The position numbers and the translations under genes were made by a program. DNA of 64,000 nucleotides, from positions 48,764 to 112,763 of the forward strand of contig JBMNHZ010000013.1 of the NCBI GenBank assembly GCA_050950645.1. The letters run 5' to 3'. Positions within the stretch are counted from its first letter, which is position 1. Every line of letters begins with the position of its first letter. Below are positions 45,387 through 54,039 of the stretch, piece by piece. Source of the DNA: BRH-c25 sp012519325 (lineage in GTDB: Bacteria > Bacillota > Clostridia > Lutisporales > Lutisporaceae). The notes below the pieces were generated by a model. That model searched no databases, was not told the origin of the DNA, and was given only the letters and a program-made list of their open reading frames with translations.

Positions 45387-46373
45387 TTACAACTCATAGA
45401 ATTCCTTCAAAAACTTATCTCTTATTTCCCTGTCATTTACGATCCTGTTAAGCCTCATTAAGAAATACTCAATGGCCCAAGGCTGCTTTTCCGAATAGTA
45501 CTGCAGTCCTATCTGCCAAAAATCCTGGGGAAAGGTTATTAATGCCTTTATAACCTCAAGCTCCTTCCGGTCAATACTGTATATCCTGTCATATTCATTC
45601 AGTATGAAATATGCCTTGGCTATATCCCAAATTCCATACCTCATATTCCTTATTATCAGGCTTGTAATATCGTGAAGCCTGGTATCCATTATGCAGTAGT
45701 CAAAGTCTATGAGGTAAACCTTGCCCTCCTCGGATATCAGGAAATTATGGTTTGCCATATCGTGATGGCAGAATTCCCCTGATTCTTCACTTTTCCGGGA
45801 TATTTCCCGATAAGGGCTTTTCATTATCATATTTTCGCTATCCAGGGACTGCTGCAAATAATATGGAAGATGTGCGGCAAATATCTCGTCAAAATCATCC
45901 ATATATTCCTTATCTTCTATGGCCTTGCCGAATTCTTTCAGTTCAATGATTTTTCTGTCACACTTTTCCATCCATCTGTTATAGAATACTCTCGGCTTTG
46001 CTCCCTCCGGCGGCACATAACCTAAAGATGCCCTGTGAAGCTCTGCTGCCGCCTTTATGGCCATTTTCAGCTCCTCTTTCTTCTTGAACCTGCACTCCCT
46101 TGCTTCAATCCAATCCACCATATAGTAGACATGCTTTTCATCAGGTATGCATATTCTACCGTCTATAGTCGTGCTGTACGGTATTACGCCCTCATATCCC
46201 TTATCCTTCAGGTGGTTAACTGCTGTATATATGAAGAGAAAAAATGACCGGCTCATATGCGCTCTTTTAATACACTTGACTCCGCAGTCCGTCTCAACTC
46301 TCCAAATGTTTTTGATGCTCCGGATATCCTTAATTTTTACACCGTAAGCTTCTCCTATCTGCATTAAATCCAT
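45387..46373 (-). CDS. CotS-family kinase-fold spore coat protein 4
   Basis: 328 residues from ATG at 46373 (GAGAGG before), the first gene of the cot cluster. Motifs: GVKCIKRAH (Lys), YYMVDWIEARECRFKK, AELHRASLGY, FCHHDMANHNFLI, VYLIDFDYCIMD and TFPQDFWQIGLQYY. Catalytic residues are kept. CotS binds the inner coat in Bacillus through SafA/CotE routes; the sugar or protein substrate is unknown. Confidence 0.88.
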   Translation of the reverse strand: MDLMQIGEAYGVKIKDIRSIKNIWRVETDCGVKCIKRAHMSRSFFLFIYTAVNHLKDKGYEGVIPYSTTIDGRICIPDEKHVYYMVDWIEARECRFKKKEELKMAIKAAAELHRASLGYVPPEGAKPRVFYNRWMEKCDRKIIELKEFGKAIEDKEYMDDFDEIFAAHLPYYLQQSLDSENMIMKSPYREISRKSEESGEFCHHDMANHNFLISEEGKVYLIDFDYCIMDTRLHDITSLIIRNMRYGIWDIAKAYFILNEYDRIYSIDRKELEVIKALITFPQDFWQIGLQYYSEKQPWAIEYFLMRLNRIVNDREIRDKFLKEFYEL

Positions 46374-46627
46374 AATGATTCCTCTCAACAGCATTTATAC
46401 CATTATATGATACCGAAGAAATTGTGTTACTGCTTTACCTGTAAGCATCAGTCACAGGTACAGGTATGGATAAATATAATGGTTGATATAGGGAATTCCT
46501 TAAGGGAAAAGACACAAGATACAAGACAGGAAACAAGAGATATGGGAAGGCGTTAGAGAAGGGGCACAACATACGAGACACTAGATGCGAGATTTGGGAA
46601 TGGCTCTGGGGATAGGAGGTTTATTGT
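46374..46627. other. Divergent intergenic region, cot cluster / glycosyltransferase
   Basis: 254 bases; holds the 14-base direct repeat (46573-46586), repeated ACAAGA-like A-rich words (46510-46540), and AGGAGG at 46614. No clear promoter pair found; both sides may use sporulation sigma factors. Confidence 0.4.
46573..46586 (+). repeat. 14-base direct repeat, right copy
   Basis: ACGAGACACTAGAT, identical to 41883-41896, same orientation. Confidence 0.6.
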
Positions 46628-47755
46628 ATGAATATATGTATGGATGCAAGAGGAGCCAAGCTTTATGCCGGAACGGGCATAGGCACCTATACCGCAAGAT
46701 TGCTGGAAAACATAATTAAAATTGACTCCCGTAACAACTACAGGTTTTTCTGGCCTAACGAGGGGTATGATTTCTTACTGGAAAGAGGTAATATCAGTCT
46801 CACACTGTTTGGTGAAAAAAATAAAAAATTCTGGGATGAAATATTCCTTCCCGCTCAGGTGAGAATCAACAGCTGCGACGTATTCCACCTGCCCCAGAAC
46901 GGCCTGGGCCTTCCTAAGTCGAAATACTGCTCTTATATTGCTACCGTACATGACCTTATACCCTATGTAATGCCGGATACCTGCGGAAAGAGCTATTTGG
47001 ATAAGTTCCTTCAGGAAATGCCCTACATAATGGAAAAGTGTGACAGAGTAATTACGGTATCCAACTATTCAAAACATGACATAATGAAATATTTCAAGCT
47101 GCCTGAGGAAAAAATAAAGGTCACGCATCTTGCCGCAGACAGCAGGTTCAGGCTTATGGACAAGGAGAAGGCATGGGAATTTCTGAAAAAGGTGTACAGC
47201 TATTCCAGTGACTTCATATTGTATCTGGGAGGTTTCAGCCCGAGAAAAAATGTGGACGGCTTATTGGAGGCTTACAGAAGAATCTACAGGGAGCTGCCCG
47301 GGTACTACGAGCTGGTTTTGCTGGGGGCCTCCAAGGATAGCCACTACGAATTGAAGAAAAAGGTTGAGGCCATGGGAATCAGAGACAGAGTGGTATTTGC
47401 GGGTTATGTGCCTTATGAGCACTTGCCGTACTTTTACAACTGCTCCTCTCTCTTTGTATACCCCTCATTGTATGAAGGGTTCGGGCTGCCGCCTCTGGAA
47501 GCAATGACCTGCGGTACTCCCACAATAACCGCAAATGTCGCCTCAATACCTGAAGTAGTAGGAGACGGGGCATTGCTCACAAACCCCTATGATATTGACG
47601 AGCTTACGGAAAAAATCTACAGGACGATTTCAGATGCAGAGTTCCGGGAGCATCTGAAAGAAAAGGCATTGAGAAGGGCCTACAATTTCTCATGGAAAAA
47701 AACCGCAATTGAAACCATAAAGGTGTATGAGGAAGTGTATGAAAGCAGGCAATAA
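46628..47755 (+). CDS. GT4-family glycosyltransferase
   Basis: 375 residues with a GT-B fold. N-terminal part: MDARGAKLYAGTGIGTYTARL, then VFHLPQNGLGLP and TVHDLIPYVMP. C-terminal nucleotide-sugar part: FILYLGGFSPRKNVDGLLEAY, VVFAGYVPYEHLPYFYNCSSLFVYPSLYEGFGLPPLEAM, where the EGFGLPPLE region holds the family E-x7-E. It transfers a sugar, perhaps mannose or rhamnose, to a cell-wall or spore glycan; donor unknown. ATG follows AGGAGG. It converges with manC, which could supply GDP-mannose. Confidence 0.9.
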   Translation: MNICMDARGAKLYAGTGIGTYTARLLENIIKIDSRNNYRFFWPNEGYDFLLERGNISLTLFGEKNKKFWDEIFLPAQVRINSCDVFHLPQNGLGLPKSKYCSYIATVHDLIPYVMPDTCGKSYLDKFLQEMPYIMEKCDRVITVSNYSKHDIMKYFKLPEEKIKVTHLAADSRFRLMDKEKAWEFLKKVYSYSSDFILYLGGFSPRKNVDGLLEAYRRIYRELPGYYELVLLGASKDSHYELKKKVEAMGIRDRVVFAGYVPYEHLPYFYNCSSLFVYPSLYEGFGLPPLEAMTCGTPTITANVASIPEVVGDGALLTNPYDIDELTEKIYRTISDAEFREHLKEKALRRAYNFSWKKTAIETIKVYEEVYESRQ

Positions 47756-47761
47756 TAACGT

Positions 47762-47790
47762 CAGGGAACGACGAGCCGTCGATCCCTGTT
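47762..47790 (+). terminator. Hairpin between convergent genes
   Basis: CAGGGAACGACG and CGTCGATCCCTG form a stem (one mismatched pair) followed by TTTGTT on the plus strand. Confidence 0.65.
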
Positions 47791-47793
47791 TGT

Positions 47794-48870
47794 TCATACA
47801 TATTTTATACTATCCTTATCCTTTTGAAGCTCCTTGATAAGAAGCTTTATGTCCTGATCCCTGTCCTTCCTGCATACCAATATCACATCATCCGTCTCTA
47901 TTACAACGAGATCGTCGACTCCCAAAACAGCAATAAGCCTTTTACTGCCATGTAATATGCAGTTGTGCGAATCCAGCACCTTGCACTCTCCCTTAATGGT
48001 ATTGCCGTACTCGTCCTTAGGCAGGTATCTTTCCAATGCTGTCCAATTTCCTATATCGTCCCAGTAAAAGCTGCTTTCCATCACATATACATCCCATGCC
48101 TTCTCCAATATCCCATAGTCAATGGAAATACCATCGATTTTATTATATTCTTCTTCTACTATCCTTTCCTCCAATGGACTTCCTATATAATCACTGATTC
48201 TCTTCAAGGATTGGTACATGTCGGGGAGAAACTTCTTATACTGTTTGAGTAGTACCGATGCTTTCCATATGAACATTCCACTGTTCCACAGAAAAGTACC
48301 CTTGTCGATGAACTCCTGAGCCTTTTCCCTGTTCGGCTTTTCTGTAAACCTCTTTATCTTGTATGTGGGTATCTCCCATGGATAGTCTATTTTTCTTCCT
48401 GTTTCAATATAGCCGTAAGCTGTTTCCGGCCTTGTAGGCTTTATACCCATGGTCACCAGGCAATTTTCAGACTCAGCTATTTTCAATCCCTGCTTCAGGG
48501 TCTCAATAAATATGTCTTCATCCTGTATATAGTGATCAGAAGGAAGTACTATCATAACCGCTTCGGAATCTTTTTTTAGAAGCTTCACCGCCGAATAACC
48601 TATACAGGCGGCAGTCTCCTTTATCATAGGCTCAAGTATAAGATTTTTCTCAAGTATTTGCGGAACTTGCTCCTTTATGGTTTTGACATAGTTTTTATTG
48701 GTTACCATATAAATATTCTTCAGAGGTATAAACTTGCTTATCCTATCGACCGTGAGCTGTATCATGGTTTTTTCTCCAACTGTGTTCAAAAACTGTTTGG
48801 GGTACATTTTCCTGCTCATAGGCCAGAACCTGCTGCCTGAACCGCCGCACATAATTACTACATGGTTCAT
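47794..48870 (-). CDS. manC: Mannose-1-phosphate guanylyltransferase
   Basis: 358 residues from ATG at 48870 (GGAGGAAGG before). Makes GDP-mannose from mannose-1-P and GTP. The signature VIMCGGSGSRFWPMSRKMYPKQFL is at the N-terminus; later VLPSDHYIQDEDIFIETL, FTEKPNREKAQEFIDKGTFLWNSGMFIWK and DYGILEKAWDVYVMES. The isomerase domain of two-domain ManC/AlgA is absent. Faces the glycosyltransferase, so a shared role in mannose-containing surface or spore glycan is likely. Confidence 0.94.
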   Translation of the reverse strand: MNHVVIMCGGSGSRFWPMSRKMYPKQFLNTVGEKTMIQLTVDRISKFIPLKNIYMVTNKNYVKTIKEQVPQILEKNLILEPMIKETAACIGYSAVKLLKKDSEAVMIVLPSDHYIQDEDIFIETLKQGLKIAESENCLVTMGIKPTRPETAYGYIETGRKIDYPWEIPTYKIKRFTEKPNREKAQEFIDKGTFLWNSGMFIWKASVLLKQYKKFLPDMYQSLKRISDYIGSPLEERIVEEEYNKIDGISIDYGILEKAWDVYVMESSFYWDDIGNWTALERYLPKDEYGNTIKGECKVLDSHNCILHGSKRLIAVLGVDDLVVIETDDVILVCRKDRDQDIKLLIKELQKDKDSIKYV

Positions 48871-48928
48871 TCTCACACCTTCCTCCGTAATAATTATAAT
48901 ATGCGGCATAGGGCAATTCGTTACTTGA

Positions 48929-48955
48929 GAAGAATGCGACATAGTCGCATTCTTC
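48929..48955. repeat. Palindromic repeat GAAGAATGCGAC, copy 2
   Basis: GAAGAATGCGAC, spacer ATA and the exact complement GTCGCATTCTTC. Same arms as 45130-45153. Confidence 0.65.
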
Positions 48956-49008
48956 GGTCACGATATTGATGTCAGGTCTTTGGGGTTATGGATAATCATA
49001 AAAAATTT

Positions 49009-49044
49009 CGGCTAGAATAATAAAATATTAAATAATAGCCGAGA
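49009..49044. promoter_or_regulatory. Possible operator of DUF4143 gene (inverted CGGCTA sites)
   Basis: TCGGCTA ... TAGCCGA are inverted 36 bases apart end to end. A third site, CGGCTATAATTAT, overlaps the -10. The arrangement suggests autoregulation. Confidence 0.45.
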
Positions 49045-49049
49045 TATTA

Positions 49050-49078
49050 TTGACATTTTAAAAGGCCCCGGCTATAAT
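49050..49078 (+). promoter_or_regulatory. Consensus sigma-A promoter of the DUF4143 gene
   Basis: TTGACA (49050-49055), 17 bases, TATAAT (49073-49078). It is a perfect match to the consensus, placed 36 bases before the start. Confidence 0.88.
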
Positions 49079-49114
49079 TATCTTACGATATTAAATAACC
49101 AAGAGGTGGCTGAG

Positions 49115-50344
49115 ATGAGATATATTCGCAGAGCGATGGAGGATACTTTCCTGCGTTTATCAAAGGAGTTTCCGGCACTTCTGCTTACCGGCCCCCGTCA
49201 GGCAGGCAAAACAACTATGCTGCAAAAGCTTGCCCAAGAAGAAAACATAGGCCGGGATTACGTTACACTGGACGATTTGACCGAACGTGAAATGGCGAAA
49301 AACGATCCCAAAATGTTTTTTCAAATCCACAAGCCTCCCGTTTTTATTGACGAGGTGCAGTATGCGCCGGAGCTGTTTCCCTATATTAAAACTCATATAG
49401 ACCAAAACCACCGGCCTGGTGATTTCTGGCTCACGGGCTCGCAGGTATTTAAGTTAATGCATGGAGTACAGGAGTCTCTGGCAGGAAGGATCTGTCTTCT
49501 TCATATGTCCCCCATGTCTCAAGCCGAAATCTGTGGTGTAGTAACCGAACCCTTTGAGTTGGATTTTGAGAAGCTCTCCCAACGAATCAGTGAACGCAAA
49601 GCAATTGACACCCCCGCCATTTATGAGCGAATATGGAACGGCGGAATGCCGGCGTTGGTCAGCGGGCAGTATAGTGATCATCGCATTGTATACTCAAGCT
49701 ATGTCAGCACTTATATAGACCGTGACGTTAGAGAGATTTCCGGTACCATTGATTCCCTGAAGTTTATGAGCTTTATCACAGCTGCTGCCGCTCTGGCCGG
49801 CCAAATGCTCAATTATAAAACCATAGCAGATGCAGCCGGAATTGATCAGATATCCGCCAAGAATTGGCTTGGAATTCTAGAGCGTCTGGGTATTATTTTT
49901 TATCTGCATCCTTACTCGAATAATATGCTGAAGAGGATGGTGACAAAGCCTAAGTTGTATTTCTACGACACTGGGCTTGTGGCTTATCTGACTAAATGGA
50001 CCAATAGCGAAACATTGATGAACGGTGCCATGAGCGGTGCGATTCTTGAAAATTTTGCGGTGTCTGAAATCGTAAAAAGCTACAAAAATTGCGGGTTGGA
50101 ACCATTTATATACTATTACCGTGATAAGGACACCAAGGAAATTGACATCTTGCTGGAAGACAACGGCAAGCTATACCCCATGGAAATCAAAAAAACTGCA
50201 ATGCCCCAAAAGCAGCTTACCCGCGTATTCAGAGTCATTGATAAGGCGACATTGCCCCGTGGCACCGGTGCGGTACTTTGTACCAGTGACAGGCTGTCAG
50301 CCTTTGACAGCGAAAATCTGATTGTTCCTGTGTGGGCAATATGA
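49115..50344 (+). CDS. AAA ATPase with DUF4143 domain
   Basis: 409 residues from ATG at 49115 (AGAGGTGG before). Walker A LLTGPRQAGKTTML, Walker B PPVFIDEVQYAPELF, sensor DFWLTGSQVF; then DUF4143 from about 205 (YVSTYIDRDVREISG; FITAAAALAGQMLNYKTIADAAGID; LKRMVTKPKLYFYDTGLVAYL; IYYYRDKDTKEIDILLED). The late DTKEIDIL...MEIKK looks like a PD-(D/E)XK nuclease-like remnant. These orphan ATPases are common, mobile accessory genes of unknown role. A collapsed relic of the same gene is at 59611-59720. Confidence 0.9.
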   Translation: MRYIRRAMEDTFLRLSKEFPALLLTGPRQAGKTTMLQKLAQEENIGRDYVTLDDLTEREMAKNDPKMFFQIHKPPVFIDEVQYAPELFPYIKTHIDQNHRPGDFWLTGSQVFKLMHGVQESLAGRICLLHMSPMSQAEICGVVTEPFELDFEKLSQRISERKAIDTPAIYERIWNGGMPALVSGQYSDHRIVYSSYVSTYIDRDVREISGTIDSLKFMSFITAAAALAGQMLNYKTIADAAGIDQISAKNWLGILERLGIIFYLHPYSNNMLKRMVTKPKLYFYDTGLVAYLTKWTNSETLMNGAMSGAILENFAVSEIVKSYKNCGLEPFIYYYRDKDTKEIDILLEDNGKLYPMEIKKTAMPQKQLTRVFRVIDKATLPRGTGAVLCTSDRLSAFDSENLIVPVWAI

Positions 50345-50453
50345 AGAATAATGCTGCAGCCTCAAAAGCTACATCCAATTAGCACTTTCATCCGTTTTGA
50401 ATCCACAGCAATAGCAACGACTGACTGCTAATAGGGAGTGCAATAAAAACCAC

Positions 50454-51173
50454 TTAAGTCTGCTTATTTTCTCCTCCCAGGTACGCCTCCAACAGCACTT
50501 TATTACCAAGAATATTTTCTGCTGAATCTTCACCGACAATTAAACCCGTTTTGATTATATATGCTCTGTCACAGACCTTGAGAGCCATCATAGCGTTTTG
50601 TTCTACCAGAAGTATTGTAGTACCCATTTCCTTTATGCGGCGAATTATATTAAACACTTCCTCCACAATTACCGGTGCAAGTCCCATTGATGGCTCATCA
50701 AGAAGTAAGAGTTTAGGTGCAGCCATTATCGCCCTCCCAACTGCTAACATCTGTTGTTCTCCTCCGGAAAGCGTACCGCCAAACTGTCTTTTCCGTTCCT
50801 CAAGCCTTGGGAATAGCTCATATACTGTCTTTGAGAGTTCCTTGAAGCGCTTTTGGTTGCCTCCGGAAAATGCTCCAATCTCTAAGTTCTCGACAACTGT
50901 CAAATCAGCAAATATGCGCCGTCCTTCAGGTACAATTGCAATACCCTGCTTTACAATCTTGTGGGAAGGCTTACCGAGGAGAGAATTCCCCATAAAAGCT
51001 ATATCTCCGCTTTCAATTCTCACTTGTGCTATTATTGATTTTAAGAGAGTTGATTTACCTGCTCCGTTTGCTCCTACAAGTGTTACCAGTTCGCCTTCAT
51101 TAACCTCCATACTGATACCCTTCAATGCCTTAATTACTCCATAGGAAGAAACGAGATTCCTGATTTTCAGCAT
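50454..51173 (-). CDS. livF: Branched-chain amino-acid-type ABC transporter ATPase
   Basis: 239 residues. Walker A GANGAGKSTLL, Q-loop region, signature LSGGEQQMLAVGRA, Walker B LLLLDEPSMGLAP. LivF-type, pairs with LivG on the inner side of the membrane. It overlaps the livG stop by 7 bases and is last in the operon. No damage in this gene. Confidence 0.95.
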   Translation of the reverse strand: MLKIRNLVSSYGVIKALKGISMEVNEGELVTLVGANGAGKSTLLKSIIAQVRIESGDIAFMGNSLLGKPSHKIVKQGIAIVPEGRRIFADLTVVENLEIGAFSGGNQKRFKELSKTVYELFPRLEERKRQFGGTLSGGEQQMLAVGRAIMAAPKLLLLDEPSMGLAPVIVEEVFNIIRRIKEMGTTILLVEQNAMMALKVCDRAYIIKTGLIVGEDSAENILGNKVLLEAYLGGENKQT

Positions 51174-51943
51174 GCTTTATTCCCTCCTCTTCCCAGATAT
51201 GCCTCAATAACCATTTCATTCGATTGGATTTCTGCAGGTGTACCCTCAGCGATTTTTGCGCCGTAGTTTAATACACTAATGCTTTCGGATATATCCATAA
51301 CTACCTTCATATCGTGTTCCACTATAAGTATACTTACATCATAATACTCCCTGATGCGATATATTGTAGATATAAGAGTGGCTTTCTCCTCCGAATTCAT
51401 GCCTGCCGCAGGCTCGTCCAGCAATAATAGTTTGGGTTCGCTTGCCAGCGCCCGAGCAATCTCAAGCAAGCGCTGATGCCCATAAGGCAGGTTCGAAGCT
51501 AACTCATCCCGCTTGTCAATAATCCCAAGAAACTTAAGATGTTCTTCACTTTTCTCCTTAATGTACTGTTCTTCTTCTTTTGTCTTTTTTGGACGATATA
51601 GAATATCAAGTACATCATTTTTTGTGCGGCAGTGCATACCCACCTCAACATTCTGAAGTGCCGTCATATTCTTAAAGAGCCTTATATTCTGAAATGTACG
51701 GCATATTCCCGCCTTTACAGTCCTGTCGGAAGACATCCCTGTAATATTGATATCATTAAAGATTATCTTACCGCTTGTAAGTTTGTATACACCGGTAATC
51801 AGATTAAACACGGTTGTTTTACCTGCGCCATTTGGCCCAATCAGCGCTTTGATCTGTTTATCCTCCACAGTCATTGAGAAATCGCTTACCGCTGTAAGGC
51901 CTCCAAATGTTTTAGTTACATGTTCCAGTACTAACTTGCACAT
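51167..51943 (-). CDS. livG: Branched-chain amino-acid-type ABC transporter ATPase
   Basis: 258 residues. Walker A GPNGAGKTTVFNLITGVY, the LivG-type AGICRTFQNIRLFKNMTALQNVEVG, signature LPYGHQRLLEIARALA (variant of LSGGQ, usual in LivG) and Walker B LLLLDEPAAGMN. It starts immediately after the livM stop (TAAATG). Confidence 0.95.
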   Translation of the reverse strand: MCKLVLEHVTKTFGGLTAVSDFSMTVEDKQIKALIGPNGAGKTTVFNLITGVYKLTSGKIIFNDINITGMSSDRTVKAGICRTFQNIRLFKNMTALQNVEVGMHCRTKNDVLDILYRPKKTKEEEQYIKEKSEEHLKFLGIIDKRDELASNLPYGHQRLLEIARALASEPKLLLLDEPAAGMNSEEKATLISTIYRIREYYDVSILIVEHDMKVVMDISESISVLNYGAKIAEGTPAEIQSNEMVIEAYLGRGGNKAC

Positions 51944-52917
51944 TTACACTGCACCCCGCTTCCTTCGCCCTGTACTATCCTCAATGCGCATTATTAACTT
52001 GTTAATGCTGCTGATCAGGCCGCCCGGATAGAACATTATTACCAGTATCAGCATAATACCGTATATAACAAGACGATAATCTCCAACTTGCCTTAAGATT
52101 TCCGGCAATATCGTCAAAAATATCGCACCCAGTATCGGTCCATTAAGTGTCCCCAAGCCTCCGATAACTGCCATTGACAGTATCATGACAGACTCATCAT
52201 ATCTGAATGTATCCGGACTGACATACTTCACCATATGTGCATATAAGCAGCCGCCAATACCGCAAAAAACAGCGCTAATCACAAATGCCTTAATCTTGTA
52301 TTGTGCAAGATTAATGCCCGCCAGTTCAGCTGCTGCCTCATCTTCGCGGATTGCAATCAACGCACGGCCTGCACGGGAATTAATCAGCTTGCGTTGATAG
52401 AAATAAAGAATAATACAGAATATCAGTATAAGAAAGTAGTATTTCTGTAATGTATTGAATGGAAAACCAAACAGTTCAGGTGCTTTAATACGTAAGATGC
52501 CGGAAGCAACCGCCTGTTACCTTCTTCCAATTCAGAAGTACAAGCCTCACAATTTCTCCAAAACCAATTGTTAATAGTACAAGATACTTGCCTTTTACTT
52601 TTAGAGCCGGAATCGCAAGAATCAGGCCAAATACCCCGGAAACAATCATAGAAACAGGAAATGTAATATAAAAAGAAAGTCCAAAAAACCGTGTTCATCA
52701 GCGCCGAAGTATAGGCTCCGATTGCAAAGAAGGCTGCCTGCCCAAGAGAAATCTGACCGGTATAGCCGGCAAGTATATTAAACCCCATTGCCAGTATTGC
52801 GTAAATGCCTGACATATTGATAATCTGCACATAATAATTGTTTGGCACTATAAAGGGTAACAAAATCAGAAGTACAGAAAATATCATGAGACAAATGAAA
52901 TTCTTTTTGTTTTTCAT
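51944..52917 (-). CDS. livM: Branched-chain amino-acid-type ABC permease (two frameshifts)
   Basis: Multi-helix permease. It reads MKNKKNFICLMIFSVLLIL.. GFNILAGYTGQISLGQAAFFAIGAYTSAL, then loses frame. Two one-base insertions explain it: the T-run near 52686 and the GGTTGC near 52512. With both removed the frame continues VFGLSFYITFPVSMIVSGVFG, LVLLTIGFGEIVRLVLLNW, GILRIKAPELFGFPFN and on to the 52360 frame (AGRAMIAIREDEAAAELAGIN). Corrected length is about 323 residues, normal for LivM. The conserved LTIGFGEI and AIREDE motifs are kept, so the gene is probably intact in the organism. Confidence 0.9.
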
Positions 52918-52930
52918 CCCATCACCACCT

Positions 52931-53806
52931 TTATAGTTTTTGTTCTATACGTTTTGCCAACAGGCCAGTTGGCTTAAAATATAAAACTATAAATAAAATC
53001 AAAAATGCAATAACATCCCTGTACGCGGACGATATAAACCCTGCTCCTACCGCTTCAATGGAACCTAAAAGAAGTCCCCCGACAACTGCCCCTGAAATGC
53101 TTCCAAAGCCGCCCAAAATTGCCGCTGCAAACCCCTTGAGTACAACCATCGCACCCATGTTCGAGGAAGCATAGCTCATAGGAGCGAGCAATACACCAGC
53201 CCACAGCACCCAGGGCTGCACTAATTCCAAATGTAAGGAAGCGTGTCCTATTGACATTTATGCCCATCATTGCCGCAGCTTCAGCATCTGTTGCGGCAGC
53301 ACGCATCTGTTTTACCTGTCATTGTTCGATAGAAAAATATTTGTAATACTGCAACGAGCAAGAGAGAAATCATAATAATGCCAATATTCTGAGGCAGTAT
53401 CTTCAACCCCGCAATTTCTATCGGTGTGGTACTGAATACACTTGGAAAGAGCCGCGGTTTCTGCACCCCAAATTAATATGCTTGAATTTCTGAGTACGAT
53501 TGACATACCTATTGTAGCTATCAAACAGATTTGTGAACGAATCATACTGCAGCCTTCTATAAATAAAAACGTTCCAGAAACAAAACCAAAAAAACCCGTA
53601 ATCACAATAGACAGGGGGCAAAAACGATAAACAATGGAATTTTTTGAATCAAATAAAGTCAACGCTATAAAAGCAGACAGCATAATAGTGTCGCCATGAG
53701 CAACATTCAGCATACCTAACGATTTGTATATCATGGATACACCAATTGCAATCAACGCATATATACTGCCCATCGTTAAGCCATTTGCAAGCTGTTGGCC
53801 CAACAT
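52931..53806 (-). CDS. livH: Branched-chain amino-acid-type ABC permease (at least three frameshifts)
   Basis: ATG at 53806 follows AAAGGAGGGGG. It reads MLGQQLANGLTMGSIYALIAIGVSMIYKSLGMLNVAHGD, the classic LivH start. Frame changes near 53465, 53305 and 53215 each fit one inserted base. The pieces in order are ICLIATIGMSIVLRN, FSTTPIEIAGLKILPQNIGIIMISLLLVAVLQIFFYRT, MRAAATDAEAAAMMGINVNRTRFLTFGISAALGA and VVLKGFAAAILGGFGSISGAVVGGLLLG .. FKPTGLLAKR. Together they give about 290 residues, normal for LivH. Another small defect near 53640 is possible. Confidence 0.88.
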
Positions 53807-54039
53807 TTGCTTCCCCCTCCTTTACAAATACTGCTGTTTTCCTTTATCCCCTTACTTCTGCAAACGATATATCCGATAATGTATTTAAACTCAATAATAA
53901 CCAGCAACAAACATTTCTTAATAAGCAGCTGTCCGATTTACATTTCATAATTAACAAGCCCTTTTGATATCCCGGGCCTATTCTGACATGCATTCCGGCA
54001 GAAATAGGCCCCAGACAGTTTGTTATCTACTTAACTACC

